Source of the DNA: Leptotrichia buccalis C-1013-b | GTDB taxonomy: Bacteria; Fusobacteriota; Fusobacteriia; Fusobacteriales; Leptotrichiaceae | Length of the DNA stretch: 64,000 bases | Direction of reading: 5' to 3' | Assembly: GCF_000023905.1 (NCBI RefSeq) | Contig: NC_013192.1 | Location: forward strand, 1,550,001 to 1,614,000 | Shown here: one piece after another, positions 63,941 to 64,000 of the stretch | How positions within the stretch are numbered: position 1 is the first letter of the stretch | Layout of the letters: every line of letters starts with the position of its first letter | The notes under the pieces: model-generated | Told to the model about the DNA's origin: nothing | What the model saw: the letters and a program-made list of their open reading frames with translations, nothing else | Databases searched by the model: none | Translations under genes and position numbers: made by a program

Positions 63941-64000
63941 AATTGAATACCTCCTAAAAATTTTATATATTTGATTTATTTTTTCCTTATTTTAAATATA

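Overview
The window is a very AT-rich chromosomal segment that best fits Leptotrichia or a close relative (Fusobacteriota). The main reasons are a FadA-type adhesin operon ending in OmpA, an alpha-glucoside PTS next to a GH4 phospho-alpha-glucosidase as known from oral Leptotrichia, and Gram-negative envelope genes combined with a Firmicutes-like gene content (DisA, class II GalT, PdxST, ECF transporter). No CRISPR array, cas gene, rRNA operon, complete insertion sequence or prophage was seen.

Layout. 1-3.5 kb: a partial cupin gene, a DUF1003 membrane protein, then a five-gene minus-strand envelope operon (FadA-like adhesin, two coiled-coil secreted proteins, small lipoprotein, OmpA). 3.6-15.4 kb: housekeeping genes, all minus strand (PTS EIIA, miaA, obg, a thermonuclease, a Cys/Met PLP enzyme, GNAT, ung, an ECF vitamin transporter, dCMP deaminase, xseA). 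15.6-18.8 kb: accessory genes (a WYL regulator remnant, a methyltransferase, an AAA-ATPase/PD-(D/E)XK protein). 18.9-33.5 kb: sugar utilisation. This holds an AraC regulator divergent from a single-gene fusion of a sucrose-type PTS EIIBC with a GH32 hydrolase; a raffinose/melibiose-type ABC system (msmEFG, GH36 alpha-galactosidase, msmK) with its AraC regulator; and galKT, which takes the released galactose into the Leloir pathway. 33.7-51.8 kb: housekeeping again (YqhQ-like protein, disA, radA, coaD, rnc, fabF, acpP, pdxTS, an SNF2 helicase, rimI, lepB, rplS, tRNA-Lys, purH). 52-57.6 kb: accessory genes (a PD-(D/E)XK gene interrupted by an in-frame stop, orphan exported proteins, rarA, ogt, a RelBE-like pair). 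57.8-64 kb: alpha-glucoside utilisation (GH13, GH4, GntR regulator, PTS EIICB).

Most notable observations. (1) Between the GH13 and GH4 genes there is what looks like a complete type I toxin-antitoxin locus: a 21-residue hydrophobic peptide gene with its own promoter, 5' hairpin, strong ribosome binding site and 3' hairpin. Immediately upstream on the same strand is an independently promoted and terminated RNA of about 85 nt that can form 16 consecutive pairs with the toxin leader just before its Shine-Dalgarno. (2) Three intergenic copies of a two-hairpin element occur; stem sequences differ between copies but pairing is kept. (3) The PTS-GH32 fusion carries Tyr where the GH32 RDP motif has its Asp. 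(4) A 37-bp element is shared by the msmR/msmE and galK upstream regions. Promoter, operator and RNA calls come from reading the sequence by eye; no folding, alignment or database search was run.
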